Source: Acinetobacter radioresistens DSM 6976 = NBRC 102413 = CIP 103788
GTDB taxonomy: Bacteria; Pseudomonadota; Gammaproteobacteria; Pseudomonadales; Moraxellaceae
Direction of reading: 5' to 3'
NCBI RefSeq assembly: GCF_006757745.1
Contig: NZ_AP019741.1
Coordinates: 176,232 to 240,231, forward strand
Length of the DNA stretch: 64,000 nucleotides
Part shown: piece after piece, positions 25,037 to 33,344 of the stretch
Numbering within the stretch: position 1 is the first letter of the stretch
How the letters are laid out: each line of letters starts with the position of its first letter
The notes under the pieces: model-generated
What the model saw: the letters and a program-made list of their open reading frames with translations, nothing else
Told to the model about the DNA's origin: nothing
Database searches by the model: none
Program-made: the position numbers and the translations under genes

Positions 25037-26332
25037 TCATTTTACTTTTAAAAGTTGGTCCCACTTGAAATAATTTTGACTAAGCTGATTACGAGTCATC
25101 GTCCAAGTTCTGTTCGGTAGCATACTGGCTCCAATAGCCAATTTCTTCTTACCAAATTTTTCATGAATCTGATCCAGAGAATCCATAAGCCGGTTACTTT
25201 GTTCAACCTGATCCATATCGGTGAACATGTCATAGATATGGTTTTCTTTCGGCTCAAGACAAGTAAGGATCACGCCACATTTCTTAAAGGCCACTCCTTC
25301 TTTATATATGCTCTCTATCATCGCCGTAGCAATCTTAGCGAGTGTTAAGCAATTATCTGAGGGTTCGGGTAGGGCAAATGACTCCGACCGCTTGTAGAGG
25401 GGCTGAGAGCTATCAAAAGGGTTGGAATGAGCAAATCCAATGATGCAGCCACATAGGAGTTTTTCACTTCTCAGTCGGGAAACGGCATCTTGCACATACA
25501 AGGTAATTGCTTCTTTCAGTTCATCCTTGTTATAGACCTTCTGACCAAAAGAACGACTAGCAATAATCTGTTTCTTGGCTTGGGGCGCGTGTTCTATCTC
25601 TATACACGATATACCTTGCAGCTCTAACAGGGTTCGTTGCATCACAATTGAAAACTGATCCTTAATCATCTGGGGTTTTGCATTTAAAAAATCCAGAACT
25701 GTGATAATTCCCAGACTATTGAGTTTCTTCGCGTGCTGCCGGCCAACGCCCCAAATCTCTCCGACTTCTATAGACTGGTACATACTCTCGGTCCAACTGT
25801 AATCAATAGCTGTGAGATTACATACGCCATTGAGCTGTTTGTTTTTTTTGGCAAGGTGATTGGCGAGTTTAGCCTCTGTCTTACTCCGGCCAATTCCAAT
25901 ACATGCGGGAAGGCCCAGATATTTCATCAGCCGTTTTAAAATCTCATAAGCATATTCAGTTAAATCAAGGTTAGCTTCATAAGCTGTTAAATCTAGCCAT
26001 GCCTCGTCAATCGAATATACCTCTAGCTCAGATGAAGTAACAAACTCACCTAAGATTTTCATAAACCGGCGCGACATTTCTGCATATAAAGCGTAATTGC
26101 TTGATAACACCTGTACATCATGCTTCTCAACAATATCTCGAATCTGGAACAGGGGAACGCCCATTTTGATTCCCAAGTCTTTCGCTTCTTGTGATCTTGC
26201 AACAGCACAGCCATCGTTATTACTGAGGATGATTACCGCTTTATTGTTTAATTTCGGATTAAAAACACGTTCACAACTGACATAACAGTTATTGATGTCC
26301 ACTAATGCAATGATCTTGTTTTGGTTATCCAT
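25037..26332 (-). CDS. umuC: DNA polymerase V catalytic subunit UmuC (Y family)
   Basis: 431 residues with all Y-family marks: Asp12 in ALVDINNCYVSCE, the LSNNDGCAVARS finger motif (36-47), catalytic Asp109-Glu110 in YSIDEAWLDL, helix-hairpin-helix GEIWGVGRQHAKKL, and a C-terminal little-finger domain ending KWDQLLKVK. It performs error-prone lesion bypass after processed UmuD' joins it. It lies 28 bases behind umuD in one SOS operon. Plasmid copies often give induced mutability to the host. Full length and intact. Confidence 0.96.
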   Translation of the reverse strand: MDNQNKIIALVDINNCYVSCERVFNPKLNNKAVIILSNNDGCAVARSQEAKDLGIKMGVPLFQIRDIVEKHDVQVLSSNYALYAEMSRRFMKILGEFVTSSELEVYSIDEAWLDLTAYEANLDLTEYAYEILKRLMKYLGLPACIGIGRSKTEAKLANHLAKKNKQLNGVCNLTAIDYSWTESMYQSIEVGEIWGVGRQHAKKLNSLGIITVLDFLNAKPQMIKDQFSIVMQRTLLELQGISCIEIEHAPQAKKQIIASRSFGQKVYNKDELKEAITLYVQDAVSRLRSEKLLCGCIIGFAHSNPFDSSQPLYKRSESFALPEPSDNCLTLAKIATAMIESIYKEGVAFKKCGVILTCLEPKENHIYDMFTDMDQVEQSNRLMDSLDQIHEKFGKKKLAIGASMLPNRTWTMTRNQLSQNYFKWDQLLKVK

Positions 26333-26360
26333 GAAAATGAACCAGTCTAATAGTTATGTC

Positions 26361-26945
26361 TTATTTATACTTTTTACGGAACGGTTTGATTACGAATGTC
26401 ACTACACCCCAGATCATCATTTCTTGACCATCTTTAAAGTGAATGTCGGAAAAGTCTGGGTTTTCTGCTTGGAGCCAACATTTACCGTTCTCGATCATTA
26501 GCCGTTTCACGGTGAAGTATTCATTGTCTATATTGGCTATAACAATATCTTCGTGTTTGGCTTCAATACTACGGTCCACGATAAGCTCGTCATCTATCTC
26601 AATACCTACATCCTGCATTGAGAGTGAAGCTACTGTAACCATGAAAGTAGCGGCTTCATTCTTCACCAGATGTTCATTTAAATCTAAAGTTCTTTCGACA
26701 AAATCTTGTGCAGGAGATGGAAAGCCTGCTGCTACCTTTTCAGTGGCTAAAGGAATACTCATTTTGATGGTAGGTACGATAGCAGCTATAGAATCCACTT
26801 CATCTACTTTCGGCTGTTTGGACTGCGCTAGAAAGTCTTTGATTGCGATAATACGAGAAATAGGAACACGAATTGTCTTTGTTGGTTCATTATAGATAGA
26901 CTTACGGCCTGATCCTTCACGCGATCCACCACGATTATCACTCAT
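26361..26945 (-). CDS. umuD: UmuD-type self-cleaving protein with extended N-terminus
   Basis: 194 residues from the ATG at 26945, which has AAGGAG seven bases upstream; longer frames to 27065 are not used. The C-terminal S24 peptidase has cleavage site Ala73-Gly74 (VAAGFPSPAQ), Ser109 in ASLSMQDVGIEIDDELIVDRS and Lys147 in EYFTVKRL; the 36-residue cut-to-Ser spacing equals E. coli UmuD. The N-terminal ~70 residues (NRGGSREGSGRKSIYNEPTK) are absent in E. coli UmuD and recall Acinetobacter UmuDAb/LexA-like forms that also repress genes. It may therefore be both polymerase subunit and regulator. First gene of umuDC. Confidence 0.9.
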   Translation of the reverse strand: MSDNRGGSREGSGRKSIYNEPTKTIRVPISRIIAIKDFLAQSKQPKVDEVDSIAAIVPTIKMSIPLATEKVAAGFPSPAQDFVERTLDLNEHLVKNEAATFMVTVASLSMQDVGIEIDDELIVDRSIEAKHEDIVIANIDNEYFTVKRLMIENGKCWLQAENPDFSDIHFKDGQEMMIWGVVTFVIKPFRKKYK

Positions 26946-26955
26946 TAAAATCTCC

Positions 26956-26978
26956 TTTGATTTTGTCACAAAATCAAA
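26956..26978 (-). promoter_or_regulatory. Perfect SOS-type operator palindrome before umuD
   Basis: Arms TTTGATTTTGT (26956-26966) and ACAAAATCAAA (26968-26978) flank one central base; the inner form TTGA-N13-TCAA matches the layout of operators bound by UmuDAb in Acinetobacter. It ends about ten bases before the umuD ATG and overlaps its ribosome-binding site, so a bound repressor would block expression. Confidence 0.7.
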
Positions 26979-27134
26979 TGTTAATCTTAATATGGTTTTA
27001 AAAACAAGAAAAATAAATCGGAAGCAGACCAACGGTGGGGAAAAAAGATCAGGGAACCCAGACACAATAAGTCAGGATAATCTGTCCTTATGATTGAAAT
27101 ATATAAACGCCGTAGTTGATTAAATAAACAGGCA

Positions 27135-27161
27135 TAAAAAAAGCACTTATAAGAAGTGCTT
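27135..27161 (-). terminator. Terminator of the double H-NS-domain gene
   Basis: Minus strand: AAGCACTT, loop CTTAT, AAGTGCTT, then six or seven T; 25 bases past the stop at 27186. Confidence 0.8.
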
Positions 27162-27185
27162 CTATGGAAAGCCAAGAATGTAGAT

Positions 27186-27755
27186 TTAGAAATACGTTTT
27201 ATATTGCTCTAAATCTTCACCACTTGCTTCAAGGTCTTTAAACCAGAAAGGTTTACGGCCAAGACCATTCCAACGTTGAGTTGGCTTCTTAGGGTTGAAG
27301 AAATACATCTTACGAACGTTATCTTCACTACTTACTTGAACAGCAAATTTTTCAATATCTACGCCTTGTTCAACTTGTTGACGAATCCATTCAGGTCTGC
27401 GGCCAACGCCGGTCCAAATGTTCTTGTTATTCGTAGGATCAACATAAAGCTTACGGTATTTTCCGTTATCGGAATGATTACCATAAATTGCGTCAGAGCT
27501 TTCAAGAACGTGCGTAATTTCATCAAATGGAATGTTGTATTTTTTTACAATTTCCAAAATTTTGAGAATCGCTTCGTCTTTTTCTACCAATTTTCGCTTT
27601 TCAAGTTCATTCGCTGCATGAGCCAACATTTTATCAATTACATCAGATGGTAATTGGCTAACTGTTGCTGCAATGTTATCTAAACCTTTATGACTATCTG
27701 GTGATCTAAATACATCTTTAAGCAACTTGTTAGATTTTGCTATTTGTTTATTCAT
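27186..27755 (-). CDS. H-NS-family protein with two tandem DNA-binding domains
   Basis: 189 residues from the ATG at 27755 (AGGG seven bases upstream); a longer frame to 27824 lacks a site. An N-terminal helical region (about 25-75, ANELEKRKLVEKDEAILKIL) should dimerise. Two H-NS-like C-terminal domains follow: 101-138 with IWTGVGRRPEW and 148-188 with RWNGLGRKPFW. Normal H-NS proteins have one. The first domain resembles the single domain of the 61713-62156 protein and the second resembles the stand-alone 71-residue protein at 14693-14908. It likely binds AT-rich plasmid DNA and silences it. Own terminator. Confidence 0.78.
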   Translation of the reverse strand: MNKQIAKSNKLLKDVFRSPDSHKGLDNIAATVSQLPSDVIDKMLAHAANELEKRKLVEKDEAILKILEIVKKYNIPFDEITHVLESSDAIYGNHSDNGKYRKLYVDPTNNKNIWTGVGRRPEWIRQQVEQGVDIEKFAVQVSSEDNVRKMYFFNPKKPTQRWNGLGRKPFWFKDLEASGEDLEQYKTYF

Positions 27756-27845
27756 GGCTAACCCTATATCTCTGCTACAAACATTCCATGGTAATAAATT
27801 ACCACTTATTTGCTTTATATTCACCTAAAATTAAAATATTTTCAC

Positions 27846-28155
27846 TTAAAATATTTGCACCATTAATTCACAAACTAAAAGGGAAGTATTTTTAAATATT
27901 AAGGTGAACAATAAATGAAATAAATTTGAATCTAAGTTTAATTTAACATATTGATTTAATAATTGATTGGTAGAAATGTTTAAAAAATTTATTCGAGTTG
28001 ACGACCTATTAGGTCGTTCAAAGTCATAAAACGGTAAAAAAAATCCCTTAAAATCAACACTCCCCCACATACTGCATATAACTATTATTATGTGCAGTAC
28101 CAAATTTTAAGCTTTCAATGTAATCTTGTGTAATAATTTTAGACGGGGTTTCCAT
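27846..28155 (-). pseudogene. Probable frameshifted small gene (about 102 residues if restored)
   Basis: An ATG at 28155 opens METPSKIITQDYIESLKFG ... YMQYVGEC and stops after 33 codons at 28054. Removing one G from the G5 run (CCCCC on plus, 28062-28066) joins it to a second open frame (SVDFKGFFLPFYDFERPN ...) that runs to 27846, about 102 residues in total. The start is preceded by a sequence box shared with the integrase at 29302-30459, which supports it being a real transcription unit. It could be a decayed gene, a sequencing error at the homopolymer, or a shift used in vivo. No family recognised. Confidence 0.4.
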
Positions 28156-28170
28156 ACTAATTTTAAAAAA

Positions 28171-28195
28171 ATATTACCTTATAGGTTAAACTAAA
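28171..28195 (-). promoter_or_regulatory. Sequence box shared with the recombinase promoter, copy 1
   Basis: Plus strand: ATATTA, three bases, TATAGGTTAAACTAAA. The same layout, ATATTA, three bases, TATAGGTTATACTAAA, lies before the recombinase gene (30472-30496). Distances to the start codons are 15 and 12 bases. Shared promoter or operator. Confidence 0.5.
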
Positions 28196-28632
28196 AAATA
28201 TTCATGCTCTAAATGGAGAAAAAAAAAAATAAATAGTGAAATCAATTTTTCTAAATTAAATATTAAAAGAAATGGCGTGAAAAGCGCACCTATTTAAATA
28301 AATTATTTTACCAAACGTTAAAAAATAATAAAATTAAATAATATTAAAAATAAATTCATGATTAAATTATTTCTCAACTATAGATTAAATTAACCCTATT
28401 TAATTTTTAAAACAAATTATCCATTTAATTAAATACGACTGGTATAAAATCATATTTCATATTATAAGTTAAGCCTCGTGGAAGCTAAATGAAAATGATA
28501 TTTCTGGATATATGTACGTTTATTTTGGCTAGGGCAAAATGTTACAAATACGAGAAAAGTGTTCTTTTATTTATATTCTTTTTATCATCGAATAATTGAG
28601 GAATGTTCAAAATTCTCGTGTCTTGGATACCC
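28196..28632. other. AT-rich interval, no confident gene
   Basis: Very AT-rich sequence with many short A and T runs. The only notable frame is a 36-codon plus-strand ORF (28489-28599; MKMIFLDICTFILARAK ..., hydrophobic C-terminal half) with GGAAG five bases upstream, too weak to call. A 7-bp-arm hairpin ACGACCT/AGGTCGT lies at 28001-28017, just outside. Such AT-rich stretches are natural H-NS targets, and H-NS-family genes flank the region. Confidence 0.4.
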
Positions 28633-28800
28633 TCATCTTGGAGCTAATTGAGGGTTGATGGCTCTAGGTTTTACTATCTTAAGCTTATAAATTTCTACTC
28701 TTTTATTGTGCATAAAGGAAAAATGAACACAAAACTCATTACTTTCGTGTGAATTCTGCCCCTTTTTGACATTTTTCAGCATAAATACTTTCTTCGCCAT
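28633..28800 (-). CDS. Small unknown protein (55 residues)
   Basis: ATG at 28800 with a strong AGGGGG six bases upstream, open to a TGA at 28633. The peptide starts MAKKVFMLKNVKKG and continues with a balanced composition (HFSFMHNKRVEIYKLKIVKP), which looks like a folded beta-rich small protein. The stop lies in a hairpin with arms ACCCTCA (28629-28635) and TGAGGGT (28649-28655). No homologue recognised, but the ribosome-binding site and composition are better than for chance ORFs nearby. Confidence 0.45.
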   Translation of the reverse strand: MAKKVFMLKNVKKGQNSHESNEFCVHFSFMHNKRVEIYKLKIVKPRAINPQLAPR

Positions 28801-29301
28801 ATCAACCCCCTATTCTACTGATCGCTTGATATAGAAAGGCTTACAGGTCGTTGTGGATCATTAATATTAAAGATGAAAATTGAAACTATTCATTATTTGT
28901 TATTTCTTGTTACATTATCTTGTTAAAAATAGCGATATTTTGTTTTTATCATTTATTAAATTCTATGTGTGGAAAATGATTAACTACTAAAAGATACATT
29001 TAAATTACATCTTTATAGTTTTTTAATTTTAAAGTCATATATCAGACCTAAATATTTATTGTTTGTATTAACTTTCAAGCAATAAAGACAAAAGAAAAGT
29101 TAAATAAATCGTAAACAGATAATTAAATAAAATTTAAATATTAATTTTTATTATAAGCTATATGTGAAATATTCATGTGATTAATATACGATCGTTTTTT
29201 TATTTTTGTATTTTAAAAATGAGATATAAATCTCCATTGAGGATTATTAAAAGAATCTAATTTTTGATAGTTTGTAACATATAAAAATCTAGGTATTACA
29301 G
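28801..29301. other. AT-rich interval, nothing recognised
   Basis: Five hundred bases without a plausible coding frame, low in G and C, between the small 28633-28800 gene and the 3' end of the recombinase. I see no clear repeats, terminator or RNA structure here. Confidence 0.5.
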
Positions 29302-30459
29302 CTATTTGAAACGTCTTTCTCGTTCCGCAAGAATTTTGGTTAACCTATCGTTTTCATTGAGTCGGTGTTCATCCGTGTCGCGCATATAGATCATAGTGGT
29401 ATTGATGTTCTTATGTCCTAAATGTTTTTGAGTAGCTACTACATCTATGCCAAGCGTCAACCAATGCGTTGCACAAGTATGGCGAAAAGTATGCGGTGTT
29501 GCAGACTCTAACTCTTTAGCAATAAAGTAATCCTCACAATCACTTGCTGCCCTTTTTAGGGATTCCTCAATCACATAATTTATTCCACGTTCAGAAATAT
29601 TCTTTGTAGCTTTCAAAATGCTGTTAGGTTTTAGGCTGACTGGTGGAACAACGGGGATATTTTCTTCGTGAGCATTCGGCAACTCAGGTAAACCAATACT
29701 TAATCTATAAAATTTGAGTTCTTCCATAAGCTGATCAGTGAGCAATACGGTATGTTCACGATTGCCTTTCATTATGAATTTTAGTACCCACACCCGTCTG
29801 TTCGCCGTTTGCTGTACTGAAAAGCACGCCATATTAATATGAGCAATAGATGATCTACGTGCGCCAGTACAATATAAAAGGTGCATCAACCATCTATCTC
29901 GGATTGCCTTACTTCTTTCATGACTAGAATTTGATTTTACACTTTCATGTTTTAACCAAGAACTTAAGTAATCCCAAGCATCAAAGCTCAGCGATTTGCC
30001 AGAGGTGGTATAAGCTTCATTACCCTTTATCTTAGTAGACAGTACAACAGGATTTGATTTGATGACCCCTGCTTCTTTAATGTAGTTATAGAAGCTTTTA
30101 AGAACTCGCTGTGAATATTCTACTGAATCCAACTTCAAAGGTTTGAGCAAGATTTGAGTTTTGCACGTTACATCTCCGCTTTCGGGCTTTAACCAATTTT
30201 CATCCGGATTTAATAGGATTGATAAATAACGATTAATGTCTAAAGCAGATATATGATCAAATCGGGTGTGAATGGAATCGCAATAAATTAGAAATCGTTT
30301 AATTTCTTTGAGATAGCTTGAAAGTGTATTTTCTGAATTGCTACATGAATGTTCAATCCATGCTCGTACAACATCAACGTCTGACTTTGCACCAATTGGA
30401 TTGACCAAATTCCAATAAGCTGAATTTTCTGATAAATCTTGCAATGCGTTGGTAGTCAT
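29302..30459 (-). CDS. Tyrosine recombinase (phage-integrase family)
   Basis: 385 residues. A SAM-like core-binding domain (about 30-135) precedes the catalytic domain with Arg201 in YCTGARRSSI, Lys231 in IMKGNREHTV, His323-x-x-Arg326 in TPHTFRHTCATHW, His349 in KHLGHKNI and nucleophile Tyr358 in TTMIYMRD. The set is complete, so it should be active. It lacks the N-terminal arm-binding domain of the integrase at 18616-19797, and so resembles XerD-like or plasmid resolvase-type recombinases. The start has no clear Shine-Dalgarno; the promoter region has a box shared with the frameshifted gene at 28155. Confidence 0.92.
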   Translation of the reverse strand: MTTNALQDLSENSAYWNLVNPIGAKSDVDVVRAWIEHSCSNSENTLSSYLKEIKRFLIYCDSIHTRFDHISALDINRYLSILLNPDENWLKPESGDVTCKTQILLKPLKLDSVEYSQRVLKSFYNYIKEAGVIKSNPVVLSTKIKGNEAYTTSGKSLSFDAWDYLSSWLKHESVKSNSSHERSKAIRDRWLMHLLYCTGARRSSIAHINMACFSVQQTANRRVWVLKFIMKGNREHTVLLTDQLMEELKFYRLSIGLPELPNAHEENIPVVPPVSLKPNSILKATKNISERGINYVIEESLKRAASDCEDYFIAKELESATPHTFRHTCATHWLTLGIDVVATQKHLGHKNINTTMIYMRDTDEHRLNENDRLTKILAERERRFK

Positions 30460-30471
30460 AAAACATTTTGA

Positions 30472-30496
30472 ATATTAAGGTATAGGTTATACTAAA
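30472..30496 (-). promoter_or_regulatory. Sequence box shared with 28171-28195, copy 2
   Basis: Plus strand ATATTA, AGG, TATAGGTTATACTAAA, 12 bases before the recombinase start codon. It differs by one base from copy 1 in the 16-base right half. Confidence 0.5.
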
Positions 30497-30620
30497 TCAA
30501 AAAATAAAATATTAAAAGTTTATTATAAGAACACTTGATAAATAATAATCAAATACTCTATATATATGCTAATGTTTTTAAAATATAATCGAGTTATGTA
30601 GAATTCTCACTGATTTTAAT

Positions 30621-31157
30621 ATGATTTTATTTTTTAAGATATTGGCCTTTGTTGCTGTCTTTCTTTTGATCGTTGTCATAGTGTTTGGCACAATATTTAA
30701 GACAAAAGAATTGAAAAATGACATCCCTGACGATCATATAGATTCTGATCAAGAAGAAGATAAAGTTTCCGAATTTGAAGGAAACGTTGCCCCAAAAAAG
30801 ATTCTTACCGATAGCGAAGCATATAACCTTGAGAGAATTATTAGCAATCTTCCGGATGGTGTGATGATTTGCCCACAAGTTAGTTTTAATGCTTTTATCG
30901 ATTGCAAGCAAATGACCCTTCGCAATCGTTTCAATAGAAAATCTGTTGATTATCTGATAGTTGACGAATATTTCAATCCGTTATTGGTGGTTGAATGCGA
31001 TGACGATTCACATACAAGCAAGAAAGTCCGAATGAGAGATTTACAACGTGATCAGATTGCCGCCGCCGCCGGAATTCCTACCTTAAGGATCACGAATAAG
31101 ACCCCTACAGAAGAATTGGGCGGGTTGATCAGAGATCATATTAGGAATGTTGCATAA
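30621..31157 (+). CDS. Membrane-anchored DUF2726-like nuclease-fold protein
   Basis: 178 residues. One N-terminal membrane segment (about 4-25), an acidic linker (PDDHIDSDQEEDKVSEFEG) and a C-terminal domain with LTDSEAYNLERI (62-73), Asp110 in RKSVDYLIVD, Glu125-Cys-Asp127 in LLVVECDDDSH and RMRDLQRDQIAAAAGIPTLRI. That order matches DUF2726, a restriction-endonuclease-like fold related to very-short-patch nucleases. Whether it cuts DNA is unknown. The anchor would place the domain in the cytoplasm at the membrane, a setting suited to entry exclusion or processing of transferred DNA (inference). Confidence 0.75.
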   Translation: MILFFKILAFVAVFLLIVVIVFGTIFKTKELKNDIPDDHIDSDQEEDKVSEFEGNVAPKKILTDSEAYNLERIISNLPDGVMICPQVSFNAFIDCKQMTLRNRFNRKSVDYLIVDEYFNPLLVVECDDDSHTSKKVRMRDLQRDQIAAAAGIPTLRITNKTPTEELGGLIRDHIRNVA

Positions 31158-31304
31158 TTAAAGTAAGTGAATTAAAGGTTAATTAACGTTATATTATAAT
31201 AATCAAAAATAAAAATAATACTAAGTTAGCCTTTTACTTTTTCTGATAATAATCCTAACTGCTTGTTAATAATGTTAGATATGATAAAGACATCCTCAGA
31301 TTAA

Positions 31305-31338
31305 ATAAAAAAAGCCCTACTTGAAGTTTAAAGTAGGG
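31305..31338 (-). terminator. Terminator of the 31376-31666 gene
   Basis: Minus strand: CCCTACTT, 8-base loop, AAGTAGGG, C, then seven T. 38 bases past the stop. Confidence 0.8.
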
Positions 31339-31375
31339 TGCTGAAAGATAACTTTTAACTTTGAGTAATTATATT

Positions 31376-31666
31376 TTAGAAAATGTTGTTATCTAAAACA
31401 GTTAGCCAATTAAGTGAGCCGACACCATCTTCTATAATATCCAAGTGCGAAGAACCCTGATGAACTACTACGTTTTTTACTGAAATTGTTTTTAGGCTGC
31501 CTATTAAGGTTAGTTTATTCATTCTTATCCATGTAGTTAAAGCTAATTCAATATCAGCCTTCAAGCTTTCTAAATTTTGCGTATAGTCAATATCAAGGTC
31601 ATCGAGAAGCTTCCCATGAATGACACGTTTTACTCCCTTTAGATTTACAATCTTAATTTTCACCAT
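31376..31666 (-). CDS. Unknown small protein
   Basis: 96 residues; likely alternating beta strands and one helix (MVKIKIVNLKGVKRVIHGKL, LESLKADIELALTTWIRMNK, LKTISVKNVVVHQG). GAGGA lies four bases before the ATG. It follows the helical-repeat gene at 31736-33217 by 69 bases on the same strand and has its own terminator. No family recognised. Confidence 0.55.
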   Translation of the reverse strand: MVKIKIVNLKGVKRVIHGKLLDDLDIDYTQNLESLKADIELALTTWIRMNKLTLIGSLKTISVKNVVVHQGSSHLDIIEDGVGSLNWLTVLDNNIF

Positions 31667-31735
31667 TAAATCCTCATTATAAAATTAGATTCTAAAACCC
31701 AAGCGACCTTTTAGATCACTTGGGTTAAGCCTTTT

Positions 31736-33217
31736 TTAAGTAGCAAAAATATCCATTATTTCTTCTTTTTGCAGATAACGTCCCAACAATGGATTGCCAG
31801 TAAGTAAATTTCTCATCATTGAATAATTCTGTTGCATCGTCTTGGGTAGTGAACGAATTTCATTTGGATATTTCTTTAAAAAGATTTCAGTTCTTTCTAA
31901 AGTTTTATCCTTATCTGCTAATGCTACATAAGATTCGACATAACGATCGAAAAATTCTGCTGCTAATTCAGTCGGGATTGGATCATTGAGCAAACGCATT
32001 TCTGCAACTGAGCAATCTAAGTTTAGAACTCGATCCCATTCAATGTTATGAGCCTGTGTAACGAGATATGCCAATTCTGGACGTTGGCCGATTAAGTCTG
32101 GACGTAGATCAAGGTTATTCACGACTTCATCAATGAAAACATACTTAGGTAATTCATCAACCCAACCATTTTGAATGGCTTCAACAATCGTTTGTGTAAG
32201 ACGCTCTACACCTACTGCATTCACTCGATCTACAGGAAGATTGACGTAAGCACGCTTATTGAGATTGAAGGCACTTGCAATCAAGTCGCCTGTCCAGTTA
32301 ATGCTTTCCAATTTTGGATAAATGCCATTATTAAGTGCAATATCAAAAATCTCTTTTGTAATAAATCTAGGTTTTAAATACTCGATCCACTGTGGACGCT
32401 GTGACAGCATGTACACCAGTGCATCATACTTTTCATGGTGCATTAAAATTTTAGGATCACAATTATCGAAAATGAACTGAGGTGCATAAGCGTTCAAATT
32501 TTCTATAAAGTACATTAGTTCATTGATGCGTTGTTCATTGTTGACCAAGTTGGCTGCAATAACATGCGTGGCCCCTTCGATTGGGAAACGCATAAGCTGA
32601 TCAACATAGAAATCAGCATCAAGCTTTGAGCGATCTACTTTATCCAGTAAAAACGCATCTTCATCCTTACTCGCAATTTCAATTAATTTTGAATCGATAA
32701 TGTTTGGCGGTACAAATTCAATAGCACGCCAATCCAGTGATACAGCCTTCTGACAAATATAGAAGAACTTTAAATCATCACGCACATACTGTAGGGCCAT
32801 TGGTACTTTTTTGATGACCTCACTGACAACATCAACAGTCTGGTGACTTTCATTCAATAGCCCTAGTAGTCTTGGCTCAATCATTACCGCCGTTGCATAC
32901 ATATTCGGTTGAATATATGAATCATCTAGGTTGATGATTGAGATGGGATTAGCATTGATCAAATCCCAAATATCATTCTCATTGAAAATTTGCGGTGGGA
33001 TGTAGCCAAGATACAAAGGGTTTTTTCTGATCTGATCGACAAACTCATTAGAATTCAAATAATAGATGTTAAATGCGCGATTGTTTGGATCATAGAAAGG
33101 ATTAGAGAGATATTCATTATGAATATTATTGCCATAGGGAGGTTTAATATTTGTGGCAAAAATTTTCCCTTCGCGCAGTAGCTCGTTATAAAGCTCCTGA
33201 TTAGTATTTGATTTCAT
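31736..33217 (-). CDS. Helical-repeat protein (DUF4116-like repeats)
   Basis: 493 residues without signal peptide or membrane segment. Short helical units of about 24-30 residues recur, with pattern (I/L)-x-(F/Y)-(V/I)-P-x-x-(I/L)...A: for example LQYVRDDLKFFYICQKAVSL, AIEFVPPNIIDSKLIEIA and YLKPRFITKEIFDIAL. This recalls DUF4116-type repeats and is related to the proteins at 55181-56182 and 54811-55170 (both have A-I-x-Y-I-P). Such solenoids usually bind proteins. It lies directly downstream of the TraG region on the same strand. Function unknown. Confidence 0.6.
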   Translation of the reverse strand: MKSNTNQELYNELLREGKIFATNIKPPYGNNIHNEYLSNPFYDPNNRAFNIYYLNSNEFVDQIRKNPLYLGYIPPQIFNENDIWDLINANPISIINLDDSYIQPNMYATAVMIEPRLLGLLNESHQTVDVVSEVIKKVPMALQYVRDDLKFFYICQKAVSLDWRAIEFVPPNIIDSKLIEIASKDEDAFLLDKVDRSKLDADFYVDQLMRFPIEGATHVIAANLVNNEQRINELMYFIENLNAYAPQFIFDNCDPKILMHHEKYDALVYMLSQRPQWIEYLKPRFITKEIFDIALNNGIYPKLESINWTGDLIASAFNLNKRAYVNLPVDRVNAVGVERLTQTIVEAIQNGWVDELPKYVFIDEVVNNLDLRPDLIGQRPELAYLVTQAHNIEWDRVLNLDCSVAEMRLLNDPIPTELAAEFFDRYVESYVALADKDKTLERTEIFLKKYPNEIRSLPKTMQQNYSMMRNLLTGNPLLGRYLQKEEIMDIFAT

Positions 33218-33306
33218 ATAATCGCTATGCCAGTGATTTAATAATATTAATATTATAGTATTATTTATATTTAAATAAATACTAATATTAATCTTAATAT
33301 TAAAAA

Positions 33307-33331
33307 AAAGCCCCTTATATAAGAGGCTTTT
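33307..33331 (-). terminator. Terminator of the 988-residue TraG-type gene
   Basis: Minus strand: AAAGCCTCTTAT pairs with ATAAGGGGCTTT (one G-T pair) and is followed by T-run, just past the stop at 33345. Confidence 0.75.
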
Positions 33332-33344
33332 AATCGCTGTTTAA

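Noticed and set aside
26443..26895. 150-codon plus-strand frame opposite umuD
   Set aside because: It lies wholly antisense to the clear UmuD coding frame and has no recognisable motif or start site.
27276..27653. 125-codon plus-strand frame opposite the double H-NS-domain gene
   Set aside because: Antisense to a gene with two clear H-NS-type domains; composition is unlike a real protein.
28489..28599. 36-residue hydrophobic ORF as a type I toxin
   Set aside because: It has a fair GGAAG site, but no antisense promoter or toxin-like charge pattern was recognised; kept only as a remark.
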